The position numbers and the translations under genes were made by a program. A stretch of DNA of 64,000 bases from Tubulanus polymorphus (Eukaryota; Nemertea; Palaeonemertea; Tubulaniformes; Tubulanidae), in contig NC_134027.1 in assembly GCF_964204645.1 (NCBI RefSeq), positions 18,342,485 to 18,406,484 on the forward strand. Direction: 5' to 3'. Below, piece by piece: positions 32,141 to 44,400 of this stretch. The notes below the pieces were generated by a model, which was given only the letters and a program-made list of their open reading frames with translations, was not told where the DNA came from and searched no databases. Position 1 is the first letter of the stretch, and every line of letters begins with the position of its first letter.

Positions 32141-34024
32141 TCTAGAATAAATGAGTCTATAGAAAATAATTATCGACGACACCATGGACAGCTAAAGTTC
32201 GGTATAGTTTTTATGAGACTGTGTTTACTACTATATGTTTATCATGTAGATGCAGTTCTTCTTTGAGCTGGGGCCGGCTTTTTAATGCCCTCGTGTAAAT
32301 TGGCCAATATGTTAGAACGCATTTTAATTTCGAAAAGTACATTTACACCAATCACTGATGAAGGCTATTAGGCCGATGTGGCTTACAAATGCAGGCATAC
32401 ATGTGCCTACCTGAAATATTTCAAATAAGTTTGATATGTTTTACAACTTGATGTCAATTTTCAAATATGACTTTACATTTTTACCTTAACTTCATATACT
32501 GTGAATAATAACTATTGGATACTGTGATTTTAACCATTCTTAATCAGTGATAATTGTAGCATATGTGATGCATATTTTAATCTGCAAACTAATCCAGATT
32601 GTTATAGATTTGTGATGATATTCTCAGGGAAATACGTAAATGTGATTCAGGTTGGCGAATATAGTTTAATTTTTACTTTTGATGAACAAACATTTTTATA
32701 CATTTGAATACTTTCAAAGAATGTATTTTTACACAGGGAAATTATCAAGAAAAACCCCATCTTGACACGCCGGGCATCATATCTGTTTTATAACCAAATT
32801 TGAATTTGTGCTGCACAGTATTGGTGTTCGCGCGCACGCAAGGCTTAGACTAAGCAGGAGGCGGCTTAGTCCAAAACGGGTCGACGCGTCTGTTGCGGAC
32901 CATTACGTCCTACAAGCCGGTTGTGTCTGACATTAGTACTATTATCATTATCATAATTATTACGATTTCCGCTTGTAAAATTCTGAATGATTCTTGAAAA
33001 CTTGTATTTCTCTTTTCTTGTATTCCTCGCCATCGCACGCGTATCAAAATAAGGTTTTCCGGTGCGAGAAATAAAAATGTTGCGTTCATGTAAATGATGT
33101 AACTCTGTCGAACAATGGAAACAACGGAAACAACGAAAAAGTCAAATGTCGGAAATGCGTCTTATGTTCTTTATAGGCCTACTTAGACTAAGCTGAGCGG
33201 ACTCGGCGATCACACCAGGACGACGACGTACACTACAGTACAAAACAATCAGAACGACGATTAACTACAAAAAAACATGACATCTCTATACGGTACATAA
33301 TTGTCACACACAAAAATTAATAAGGAAAGCAACAAACTGGTTAAACATACCGAAACATTTGGACTTTGTACCGGAAATTGAAAGCACGTTTTTTGAGTTT
33401 TTTCGGCGGTTGAAAGTCATGTAGCCCTGTGGTGTAATGTCAAAATTTGGAAATAAATGATCCCAGTTTGGAAATATTTGGGAATTTGAAAAATTTTCCT
33501 CAAATCGGAAATTTGAGTTCTTTAAGTGTCGAAGTTGTGGCCTCTGCTGAAAAAAAATCTGGCAGGATCGTCACTCGGATTAAGCAAGCAGGTGCCTGAG
33601 GAGTGGGCTTCCAGGCGACGTGAGCAACTTCCAGAGCTGAGAGCTGCGAAAGCTAGAGGCAAACTCTAGCTTTTCTCGTTCGGGACAAGTTAGTGATCTG
33701 TGAAAACACTAACTGCATTCGAGGAAGGACGTAGCTAGCTAGGATCCTGCGGAGGGACTATGTGTGCAATTCATAGACCGATTGCGTGTGTGTCGTGTGA
33801 TCGTTGTTGTGTTGTTGAGTTTGTAAATACATGTGTAGTGTATGTTTTTATGATAACAATTGTTAAGCTCAAATATCCATTTGCTCCAGTCGGAGCCTTC
33901 CCGAATTGGGTACGTTGGTTTGTTTCGTTTATTTCCAAATTCCCTAGTTTTCCTCTTCCCTGTTCTGTGGGAACCATGTAGACTACAAGGGGCCTAAACC
34001 ACAGGCACGGATCCACGGTGTGAA
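32141..34024. other. Gene-free stretch downstream of the P450
   Basis: No exon, RNA gene or clear repeat ends recognised. A plus-strand ORF at 33760-33981 starts with ATG but shows no family marks and is probably chance. Confidence 0.3.
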
Positions 34025-35626
34025 GCTCAATTCAATTCAATAGATTTATTTGCATAGAATACAATATGTAAACATATATACAATCTACATAGGCCTAGCA
34101 AAGCCAGAAAGGCCGCTTAACGCTAGCACCCATACAAAAAATCAAACAAAGTACCGTAACAAAAATATACACAAATTGTACAAATATAATTAACAAAATG
34201 ACTCAGCAGAATGTGGATGCGTAATTATTATGTGATTGATTATTAATTATACAGTTTGGGGATTCAATAATCTTAAATAACAGTTATAGCAGTTAATATT
34301 ATTGCAAACAGTGAGGTTACTATAAGTGGAGATGAGATAGGTCTTTGACATACATTTAACGGATGATTTACTTAGAAGGTCGATAACGTTACTAATTGGT
34401 AATGTTCTCCATATATTAGCAAGATATTCTTTCGGTGATTTTGTTTCTTTAAAATGTGGGTTTGTAAGTGAAGAATAGTTGTGATCGAGGTGAATGCTTT
34501 TAATGATTAGATAATTTGTTGAGAGAAGATCTGCAGTAAAAAAGTTTTTGAAGTATTTTGGAGGGTTGTTTTTGAGTGTGTCATAGATGAAAAGGGTGGC
34601 TTTAAGTGTGTAGAGATCATTTATTTTGAGAAGATTAAGTTGTTTGAAGAGTGGTTCAGAGTGGGCAGTAAATTAGACTTAGTAATAATTCCAGTTATTT
34701 GTTTTTGAAGTAAAAGACATTTTTGCGTGTGTGGTGAGTGACCCCATGATAATATACCATAGTTTAAGTGAGGAAGGACAAGTGCATTGTAGATGAGGAT
34801 GAAGTGATTTTGATTTAGAATTTGACTGCATTTATAGATGATACCCAGGCCTTGTGAAATTCGTTTGTGAACTTTTTCTATGTGGGGTTTCCAGTTAAGG
34901 TTTTCTTGTAAAATAATGCCTCAAACAAATAATCGCAACAAACTTAATGAGATAATTAAACTTTCGAAGAAACTTCATTTTCAAAAAGCACTATCTCTTT
35001 CAAATGGGAATATTAAAAATACCTGGAACATTTTCAAAACTATCATCGGTAAAACTAACTATAAGTCTGACATTATCCACATCTTCAACATTAACAATGA
35101 AGAAACCTCGGACCCTCATTTAATCGCTAACTCATTCAACAAACAGTACAACAACATAGGGCCAAATCTTGCCAGAAAATTACCTACTCCAACGCAGTCA
35201 TACATTGACTATCTAAATCGTACACCTAGGCACAATACTCATTTTCTCACGCCAGTCACAGAATTGGAAGTTATTCGCACGGTTAACAGTCTTAAATCGA
35301 AACACAGTTACGGCGATGACTCGCTATCCACATTTCTGCTACAACAAATTATCTTACTAATTTCTTCCCCGCTAACTAATCTTATAAACCAATCATTTAA
35401 ATTAGGTATATTTCCAAACTCTCAAAATATCAAAAATAATTCCACTTCACAAAACAGGGGATAAATCGAGCTTGGAAAACTATAGTCCAATATCTTTATT
35501 AAACTCTCTGTCGAAGGTTTATGAAAAGCTCTTGCATAATAGATTAATTAGCTATTTAGACAACAAGCTTTCCTCATCTCAATATGGTTTCCGAAAACGC
35601 CACATAACTGAACATGCTATAGACTG
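34025..35626. mobile_element. LINE copy with inverted 5' half (twin-priming structure)
   Basis: The 3' half is on the minus strand (34910 to 34025). Translated, it gives LNWKPHIEKVHKRISQGLGI and LVLPHLNYGILSWG, the post-RT thumb of jockey/CR1-type LINEs, and it ends in an ATTGA-type tail repeat near 34030. The 5' half is on the plus strand (34915-35626): FNKQYNNIGPNLA, then NYSPISLLNSLSKVYEKLLH and SSSQYGFRKRH (RT blocks 1-2). The RT core with the YxDD box is missing between them. Head-to-head halves with a deleted middle are what twin-primed insertion leaves. Confidence 0.7.
34915..35626 (+). pseudogene. LINE RT N-terminal fragment (inverted half)
   Basis: Two open pieces, 34915-35464 and 35472-35626, joined by a small shift. 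They run from the pre-RT region into RT blocks 1-2 (FGFRK-type QYGFRKRH) and stop at the element edge before the catalytic Asp residues. Confidence 0.7.
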
Positions 35627-35679
35627 GTCGCCTGTCCAATTCTGCGCCACCTGCATTCGCAGTCAGAATAGGACAGCTT

Positions 35680-35760
35680 AAACCCGTCCGCCATCTTCCG
35701 CGGAATATACGGATCCAATCAGATTTCAGTATTTCATCACGTGACCAATGTAACATGGCC
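35680..35760. promoter_or_regulatory. Compact housekeeping-type, possibly bidirectional, promoter
   Basis: Within 75 bp: CCGCCATCTTCCGCGG (35689-35704; YY1-type CCGCCATCTT overlapping an ETS-like CTTCCG), CCAATCAG (35715), CACGTGA E-box (35738-35744), a second CCAAT (35745) and GTAACATGGCC with an ATG at 35755. On the minus strand AAGATGGCGG gives an ATG at 35694. No TATA box. No downstream gene is recognised on either side, and the LINE at 34.0-35.6 kb has landed directly beside it. Confidence 0.35.
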
Positions 35761-35838
35761 GCCTTCAGAGTGTCTCGATTTACGTTCCATGGAGCTCTTA
35801 AAAGTCGATTTTTACATCAATGGAAGAAAGAAACTTGA
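35755..35838 (+). CDS. Possible short N-terminal exon or uORF next to the promoter
   Basis: ATG at 35755 opens MAAFRVSRFTFHGALKSRFL, Arg-rich and without acidic residues like a mitochondrial presequence, but stops after 27 residues with no donor site in frame before the stop. An overlapping frame from ATG 35790 runs to 36031. No family recognised; may be chance. Confidence 0.2.
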   Translation: MAAFRVSRFTFHGALKSRFLHQWKKET

Positions 35839-36339
35839 CCAAAACTATCAGGTAACGCTTTTGCGAGAACCTGTACTGCGTTTGGCCTCGAAGATATCGA
35901 CATACAAGGCAGTATGTCTCCGTTACAGCATCATCAAAATCTACCCTGCTCATAGGAACGGTCGTCAATCGACAACACCGACGAACTTGAGATGGAAAAA
36001 CCAATTTCTACTGACTGACCTACTGAACTGAACCAGCCATGCAGCAGAGGCCACGACACTGGCAATTTGTTTGTTCACTTAAGATGACTGATTGATTGTG
36101 TAAAGAGCTGGAATTTATTAATAACTACACGAGCGAGCATGCAATTGGAATTGAGATTGGATTTAGGCCTACTTTCTGGTCAAGACTTGGTCTTTGTGAT
36201 TCGAGTTAAGTTAGAGATATCAGTGTCGTTCTGTTGTCACACAATTTGCCATGTTACAAAATACGTATGTCACCATCTTGTCAGGCAGTCTGTATATTGA
36301 ATAAGATTTTGTACTAGAAAGTGGACAATAAATATAGAG

Positions 36340-36765
36340 AACGCGTTCTCAAATGTTTTGATACTTTCTCAGTTTGTATCAAAAATATTGCTGATTTTAG
36401 GTCCTGAAAGTCCTGAAAAATGATAAATCTACAGTGTAAAATCGTCAAACGTGTCATCTATACCACAAAACACTTTATTTCCTGACCAATTTATGATGTT
36501 TTGTGTGGGCCATAGACCTCAATATCTGCCTGTGATCTCAACTTTCAATTAAGATTACGTAAGCTACTCGTGCCCAAAACGCGGCAGGCGCACAATAGAA
36601 AGTTACGCGCAGGGTACTTTTATTGTCGCCGACATAGAGGACCGATATTTTGCTAATTGGATTCGGGAGGTTTAAACCTCCCAAGGTCAATTTACTAAAA
36701 TTGTGACCTTCAGGGAGATTCTACGAAAGGCCGATCGTAATCAATTTTGGTTGAACTTGATACCA
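36340..36765. repeat. Left arm of a ~420-bp inverted repeat pair 13.4 kb apart
   Basis: AACGCGTTCTCAAATGTTTT and the sequence to about 36765, including GGGAGGTTTAAACCTCCC and GTGACCTTC, match the reverse complement of 50205-50628 at an estimated 75-80%. The internal palindrome GGGAGGTTTAAACCTCCC is perfect in both arms. Confidence 0.75.
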
Positions 36766-39645
36766 TAATGCTCACTGGTTTTAATGTCAAACCATGAAGT
36801 CCATATTTGGTAAGTTGTAAATTACTTAAAACCAAAAGAAAAACCCATTATTGGATCGAGTTTTTCCTAATTACACGAATTACTTGAAATATCTAATAAA
36901 TGAAATGTATACACAATACCAATAAGAACAACCTGATTTGATTCTGTTCGGAATTCATTCCTATATTTTCGTCATAAAAATCGGAGGCAGTATTTCTCAT
37001 TGATTTTTTCAATAGCGTCATTTCAGCCATGGACTGTAAAAAAAACGTTACTGAATCCATGGTTAAGCTCGTTTTCGAGTCAAATATTGCATTTGATTCA
37101 TTTCTCGTTGTGGTTTTGTCAAAGCTATATTTTCACATCACAGTCCGATCAGTAATACAAATAGCTATTCAGTTACCAACGGTATAGCCAATAATCTACA
37201 GAACCACCCGAATAGCGAAAATTAGCAAATTGTACCAGTGATACCAGTTTTTGTCATGATTTTATCGAACATGTCATTCAATAATCGATGTGATCGGGTA
37301 AAAACTCGCCCCGTAAAGGTCCCTTTCAGTAAAAATCCCCTAGTTAAATATACCCCAAGGTAAAGGCCCCTGGTAAAAAACCCGAATAAAGATTTTTCAG
37401 TGTCTAGTTGGATGTTCTTTTCTTGTTCCTCTGTATACCTGTATACCTTCTCTATCAGATAGAAATGTTGTTAACTGCAACTATCCGTTAATCAAACTGT
37501 TGAATTATTTTTGATAATCGGGAGTGATGAAAAAGTTAGGAATGAAAATTAACGGTTTAGCTACTTATATTTAGTTTAAAATCATGTGTTCTGCTTTAAC
37601 AAATGCACTGTTGTATCTAAAAATATTATTTGACCCGAGTGCCTCAATCAGGGCTACATCAACAGTCCATCTCACTGATTATTTCATCACAAATAATCAC
37701 TAGCCATTGAAATGTTTAATCCTCATACAATACAATACAATTATCTCAAATCTAAATTTCATGAGATAAATGCTCCTAGATTTCATACGTTTTATTCCAA
37801 CTGTTGCGACAGTCATATCAAAACTGAACTATTCATATCAATAGACGTTAAACTGGACTGTTAATATATGGAAAGTCTTTAAGGCCATATCATATATCTG
37901 AAGTGCGCTATGTTTTGCCTTGCAGTAATAATTTGATTTGTCACATGATTACTCCATATCTTCATATAATTTCCAAATAAACGAATACATTTCCATTGTT
38001 ATGTTAAATGACATCAGCAAAAGCAAATAGACACAAACTACTAAACTACTGTGTTTAGGATGGTTTAAGAGATTGGACGCCGATTGATACGAAAACTAGA
38101 TTTCATGCAATCATTTTCTTTCTTTAAAATCGTTGCGAATTAACCCGCGAGTGTTCGACCCTGGACGAACGGTTAATGGAATTTTATCGGGTTAGTCTTT
38201 CTATAGCCGACTAGCTATTGAATACCAGTGATTAAGCCATAAGTAAATAACGAAGTTACTTGGGATGTTTAATTAATTGATGACAATGTACAAGTAAAAC
38301 CAGGCCTATGAGACACCCGTAATGTAAAATGATATCATGCAAGATATTCATATAAGCGTATTTTAGTCCTGATTTGAATGAATGTACCCACATTTTAGGC
38401 AATGAATCGAGACTTGGTTTTATCCCATAGCGTCAGCGCTAGTACATGCTTGAGATGAGATTGTTGGTTTATATTTTGAACTCTGTAAAGAAGTTTTGTA
38501 CATTTAAGCGTGATGACGCACTGTGATGAACTATTGTACGAAATAACATATTAAATTCAATGAAAGAATCTTAATGTTCCAAAAGGAATAAAATAAGTGT
38601 AGTTAAGATTAATAGTTTTTTTTTTTTCTTAATGAAAACCGATGATATAAAATAATTTAGGTTATTATCCCCAAAGTGAAAATCCCCCGGTAAAATATTC
38701 CCAATATTTGATTTAACTAACATAAAATCAACACAATTTATTATGTTTAAAAAATCTCAACTCATAGATTCTAGATTTTATTGCACTTCTATTAACTGAA
38801 GATGATAGTAATGATGTATAGATGTATAATATGATGACCGAACGTTTGATGAGGAATAACTACTGTGGTTAGATACAATTCTCATTCTTAGGATACGAAT
38901 CGGTTGATTGAATTCGGTCATTTAAACTACTGGCTAATTTACAGTGGTCACTATTGAAACGATTAATTGAAGTGCCCTTGAAATCAAGATAGATTCCTGT
39001 TGCGTAAATTAACTAATTTTCAAGCGACCACCTTCTATTGTCGGAATTCGGCTAGCTCTTGGTTAGCCAGAAGTTTTACCATAAAGACTCAGACTAGATG
39101 ATTGAATTAAATCTTTGAATAAAAATATTGTCACTGGAGTAAATATATATTCCTTATTACACTTTCAGCAGTGATCATATGTTAAATGTAAATTGAAGGT
39201 ATTACTGTCATCTAAAGTTAATAAGGTATTAGAATCGCAAAATTTAAGTTGTTCAAAACCAACATGAAAATGAGAAGAAAATACACAATATCCGTGTATG
39301 GTGAATAATGAGACAAATCCCACAATGAATTCAGCTAAAAATCAAATGTTCTACGAGCAATGTTTCGGCTAATGCTATTAGCCATCATCAGGCCCCTGTC
39401 AACATGAACATATTGATACGTAAATCGAATCCATATCATAAGCATACTATACCACAAGTAAAAAAGAGTTATTTATTTCGAATTAAAAGATAGTATGAAT
39501 AAAAATATGAAAAGATAGTATGAATAAAAATATGAAAAGGTAGTATGAATAAAAAGTTCATTAATTTCATTTATTCTATGAATTTATTTAAAGATTTATT
39601 TCAACAAAATAGTTCAATGCACAGTTCAAATATATTGCAGTTGTA
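36766..39645. other. Left interior of the inverted-repeat block; no gene
   Basis: AT-rich and without convincing ORFs. Contains CCATGGACTGTAAA...ATCCATGG (about 37028-37064) and a TCCCCTAGTTAAATATACCC region (about 37340) with an inverted echo at about 47630. A 27-bp unit (GATAGTATGAATAAAAATAT) repeats three times at 39486-39562. Confidence 0.4.
39486..39562. repeat. 27-bp tandem repeat, three units
   Basis: GATAGTATGAATAAAAATAT plus GAAAA repeats with only one change (AGGTAG in the third unit); it lies about 85 bp left of the Gypsy insertion. Confidence 0.85.
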
Positions 39646-39837
39646 TGTAACGAGGTCCTATTCTGCCTGTTCCACAGTAGAAGTTTCCTCCAAATATCGA
39701 CTCTGAGAGCCCAAAAACCAGTAAAAAGGCGGACAAAAGATATTAACACAATCACCTATTGTTCTGTATTTTCGAGAGAGAGGGCAGCACCCTCCAGTTA
39801 CAACATAGAAAACGACTGATGGACATATTCCATCACA
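39646..39837 (-). repeat. Gypsy 3' LTR (192 bp)
   Basis: TGTAACGAGG...TTCCATCACA, bounded by TG and CA. It reads the same as the other LTR at 47360-47551 by eye. The 4-bp target TGTA precedes it (39642-39645) and follows the other copy (47552-47555). Confidence 0.92.
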
Positions 39838-39849
39838 CCACCCCCCCTT
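39838..39849 (-). promoter_or_regulatory. Polypurine tract
   Basis: AAGGGGGGGTGG on the minus strand, directly abutting the 3' LTR. Confidence 0.8.
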
Positions 39850-40353
39850 CAACTTGTTCAAACTCCTATTTGAACAGGAATATATAGTCAAAATATCTAC
39901 ACAAATTAAATTATAGTCCTTATTATAGTATATTAAGCTCCAAACTTCTCGGCTCTGGATACAGTAGACATCTAACATGGCGTAGTCGTTGTTTCGCATT
40001 AGGGTTGCATCTCAGTGATGATAATATATGCAGCTTTCGATCTCCACTAATGGTTTGTGGTTTGTTTTCGGGGCGCACCTAAGCGTAGTGTCTAACCAAA
40101 AATATCTATACCATCAAAAGGTAGATACGGCCAATGGACACTGCACTTGGCTTGCCCCTCTGCCACTGTTCCTCGTCCTGGGAAGCTGAAAAATACAATC
40201 AAAAGAAAACGGAAAGAAACTGTTCGCAATGGGGTGTGCTACATCTGGGGGGTCACGTGTGGTAGTATTTGGACTGAATGGCTTTTTGTCACTAACATTA
40301 CAAAGAATAAGCGACTCCAGGTGAACCATCGTTAGGTACCGAAGGAAACACAT

Positions 40354-41187
40354 TCAGGCGCGATCTACCACACGGATTATTTCCCGACAGACATAGTGCA
40401 TGGCCGACTTTTTGTAGTGGATCCCCACAAAATCAGAATCCGGGATATCTGGATGGTCGGCCTGTTGGAACCCGGCACGGAGGGCGAAGACGTTAACCCG
40501 GTTGATGTTGTTTACCCGATTGTGGTCACCACGCCAGCAAGGAGGGACAGGGGTCTGTAGGTGGAAAAGGGGAACAGAAGGGTGCTTGCCCTTGAGTAGC
40601 GCCAAAACTTCCGCCAACTCCTCTGTCGTCCTGCCATAATCGCCGGCATGGTTCATACCATGCGTGACCACAATCGCTCTTGCCCTAAAGGATACATGTG
40701 GGAGGTACTCCAACAAATCACCGAGTCGTTCACCAGGGTGGCAAATTGGAATCAAACCGCCGCTGGCCTTTAGCCCCGTAAACATCGAGTCTCCCAGCAA
40801 CACGATTGGTAAGTCCTCAACTGCCCTCTGTTTCAAGTCTCCAAGTTTCGACCAGATGTACGAGGAGTCACCACCACATTCGGCCAGGGCGTTCACTAGT
40901 TCCTGGCTGATGTACTCAAATGCAGCTGTGCTCATCTTCGGCCGAAAACGTCGGGTCTTTGTCGTCTTGAGACCGGTTACTACCGCACCGGTTACTATGC
41001 GACCAGGATCCTCCACAAACGACTGTTCTACGGCAGAGTTATAAAGTCTGCCCATCTTGGCTCTCAATTCGCTGAGGGTCTTGTCCTGTCTGTGAAGGGT
41101 GGAACAGACTTCTTTCGAGACCTGCCGTTTAAGGGTCTGTGTCGCCTCGTGGAGGCTAGATAACTGGTCTAACTCGATACAGTCCAT
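40354..41187 (-). CDS. Third ORF of the Gypsy element: SGNH/GDSL-hydrolase-like protein
   Basis: 277 aa with its own ATG, in the position where env-like genes sit. An N-terminal helical, probably coiled-coil part (residues 1-60) and a basic stretch (KTTKTRRFRPK) precede LPIVLLGDSMFTGL (GDS at 132-134, block I Ser), VVTHGMNHAG (G177, N179, block III) and DFVGIHYKKS (D252, H257, block V). Family members are esterases or acetylhydrolases, with a Ser-His(-Asp) active site. The Asp-His spacing is longer than the usual D-x2-H, so activity is uncertain. No signal peptide or membrane span is evident, so it is not a classical envelope. Ends 246 bp after pol stops. Confidence 0.6.
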   Translation of the reverse strand: MDCIELDQLSSLHEATQTLKRQVSKEVCSTLHRQDKTLSELRAKMGRLYNSAVEQSFVEDPGRIVTGAVVTGLKTTKTRRFRPKMSTAAFEYISQELVNALAECGGDSSYIWSKLGDLKQRAVEDLPIVLLGDSMFTGLKASGGLIPICHPGERLGDLLEYLPHVSFRARAIVVTHGMNHAGDYGRTTEELAEVLALLKGKHPSVPLFHLQTPVPPCWRGDHNRVNNINRVNVFALRAGFQQADHPDIPDSDFVGIHYKKSAMHYVCREIIRVVDRA

Positions 41188-41433
41188 GCTAGAAACGATA
41201 AATAGTTCAAAACATGAGTTGGCTGCAACGACAAGACTAAATGGCGGAGATTCCGTTCATTCAGATACCACCCGAATCATGCAAGGTGGGTGGTCCCAAG
41301 CATACCATCAGGAGGTGCAAGGGGTCTGAAATCCTAGTCACCACCAGTTACAAATGATAATAAACTGTCTACTAAAACTAAGTAAATATATAGGCAGGGT
41401 TATATACAAGGGTACTAAATATATATATAGGAT

Positions 41434-44400
41434 TTAACCCTTTGATTTAAGGTACCGGCCCATTTCTAACCAGTAGCCTTTCCTCATGTTAATCCGGGAC
41501 CGAACTTCGCGACATTTCTGGCAATTTTGGATCAGTTCTATATCAAAAATGTTGTTCTGCTCAATCTTGTCCGAGGCGACTGGAGGTCCTATAAGTGTGT
41601 TTGGATCCACCAAAGGGTCTGAGGCCCTATTTTGGTTGGCTAGCGAATCATCGTTATTGACTGTACATGAGTTTACGAACCGACTAGGGCGCCTGATCCC
41701 TACTCTGGGCCTGAGTCTTCTGTGCCCCTCAGTGTTTGTAATGTTCAAAGGCCCAGGCTTGGAGCGGTTTTGAGTAGGAGGCTCGCGATGGTTTTGGGTA
41801 GGGTTTGTTACAAGAGGTTCTTGAATAACTGCCGTTGTCTCGGGGTGTGACCGTGTCCAGACACAGTCTTCATCTTCCTCCCCCTCGTCGTCATTGAGGG
41901 TTGGTTGCTCCTCGGGATCGGTCATTTTAACCGGTTCCTGTCTAGGTTTTTTATGACCTATGGTCACGGTCTCACTAGACAGGAAGCACGGTTTCATATC
42001 ATTGAAGTGCACAACCCGCTTTCTCTTCACCGCCCTCGGATCGGCGCCTGGTTCCAGGACAACCCTGTAATTCACCTCCGATAGTCTCTCGGTCACGACG
42101 TAAGGCCCTTTCCATTTCCGGTGGAACTTAGATGCCTCGTCCTTCTTCAAGAAATGGCTCATCAGCCACACGCGATCCCCGACCTTGTAACCCCCGCGTT
42201 TTGCGAAACGGTCATAGTCCATTTTCTGACGCCTTTGTGCCACCACTAGTCGATCACGAACAATGTTGTGTGACTTAGTGAGGCGGTCAGAGAGGTCCAT
42301 GCCATACTTAGTCCTTGGTTGGTGGTCCTCGGGCAAGCCTACGCTGATGTCGATTGGTAGTGACATTTCCTCGGCGTACATCAAGTAGAACGGCGTTTCA
42401 AGAGTGGAGTGCTGGACGCTTGAACGAAATGCCATCAAACACGCTGGTAGTTCCTCGTCCCAGTTTGTTCCACACTCATTGACGGCTGTAGTCAGCATGG
42501 CCTTCAGGGACTTATTGAAATTTTCCACCTGCCCATTGCCCATAGGATGGTAGGCAGTGGTTCTGGTCTTTTCAATAGCCAAGATCCTACACATCTCCAT
42601 GAAAACTTTCGACTCGAAGTTCGTGCCTTTGTCCGAGTGGATGGATTCAGGGCAGCCGTAACGGGTGACCCACTCGTTCACAAGGGCACGTGCCACCACG
42701 GAGGCCTTTTCCGTGCGAATTGGCCATGCTTCGGGCCACTTAGTGAATGCATCTTGAGCCACTAGAATGTAGACATTGCCGCGGCGGGTTCTCGGTAATG
42801 GGCCCACGATGTCTATATGTACACGCTGGAAGCGTCGCCCTACCGGTGTAGACATCATTGGGGCTTTTGGTAGTTTGGACGGGGACTTGCACTCTTGGCA
42901 AGTTTTGCAGCCCCGAACAAAATCCCTGACCCTAGCTGAGAGGCCTAATACCCAGAATCTTTCCCTAATTTTGCACTCTGTCTTTTTGGTACCGAGATGT
43001 TTCCCGGCAAATCCCTGATGTATGACTCCTATGGTTCCATCAGTCAGTGAAATGGGTAGTACCACTCGGTGTCTCGTTGAGGTAGCCCCCGGAAGTGGTT
43101 TAAGCGCAAGAATGCCATCTAAAAGCTCTAGTCGCTCAACCAGACTATAGAGGCTCCTCGCTGTTCTACCACACCGTTGCAGCCGTTTCTTGTCCTTGAC
43201 CCCATCTCCGGCCAAGAACTCCCTAATTTCTGATATTTCGGGGTCATTTACTTGCGCCTCGATTATTTTGTTCCTGGACAAGCCAGTGGAGTGCGCTGTC
43301 AAATCGCCCTGATGTTTTGCAGTCACCTGGTATATAGATGGACCAGTGTCACCACAAGTTGGGCAGTCCCCATGTTTCCTCTGTCTCTTAGGGATGCGAG
43401 ACAGGGCGTCTGCGTTCAAATGTTTGCTTCCAGCTCGATGTTCGATCACGAAATCATATTCCGACAGGCGTTCAAGCCACCGAGCCACTTGGCCCTCAGG
43501 GTTTTTGAAGGTTTGTAGCCACTTGAGTGCTGCGTGGTCTGTGCGAACTTTGAATTTCCTGCCTAGTAAATGGTGGCGGAAGTGATCAATCATGTCAACC
43601 AAGGCCAACATTTCGCGCCTGGTGGCACAATAGTTCTCCTCTCCACCTTTCAGCGTGCGGCTACTGTACTCGATCACTCTCTCAGAACCATCGTGTTGTA
43701 GTTGTGACAGCACCCCTCCGATAGCCCAGTTAGAGGCGTCACAGTCCAAAATGAACTCTCCAGCACCCTCCGAGAAATCTGGGAATGCCAGGATAGGGGA
43801 GCTGGTCAGCTTTTCTTTCAGTCCGTCAAACGCTAGTTGTTGCTTGAATGTCCAGACGAATGGTTCATTTTTCCTCGTAAGGCGGTGTAGCGGGGCTGTC
43901 AAGTCGGCGAAATCCTTGATGAATTGTGAGTAATATGTCACAAGACCAAGGAAACTACGCAGTTCGGTAACTGACGTTGGGGTCGGCCAATCCCTGACTC
44001 TATCGCATTTGGCACCGTCGGTTTCGACACCGGCCTCGCTTACTACATGCCCCAAAAACTTGAGGCGCCGCTGGAAAAGCGAGCACTTCCTCGGTTTTAG
44101 CTTGAGACCGGCTTTCTGAAAGCAACGAAATACCTCTTGTAATCGCGTCAGATGGGTTGGTAGATCATGACTAAACACTACTACATCATCCAGGTAGATA
44201 AGGCATGTTTTCCATGCAACATCATCCAGTACCATTGCCATCAGTCTGCTGAATGACGCCGGGGCATTACAGACTCCAAACGGCATGACATTCCACTCAA
44301 ATAGATGGTTTTCAGTCGTGAATGCGGTCTTATGTTTGTCTGATTCCTTTATTGGGACCTGCCAGTATCCGCTAGTTAAATCGAGGGACGAGAACCAGGT

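Noticed and set aside
33760-34016. Overlapping ORFs of 73 and 81 codons on opposite strands
   Set aside because: No domain, no splice support; composition not protein-like enough to call.
35790-36031. 80-codon ORF downstream of the promoter-like cluster
   Set aside because: No family recognised and the upstream ATG is in another frame; kept only as a note in the promoter entry.
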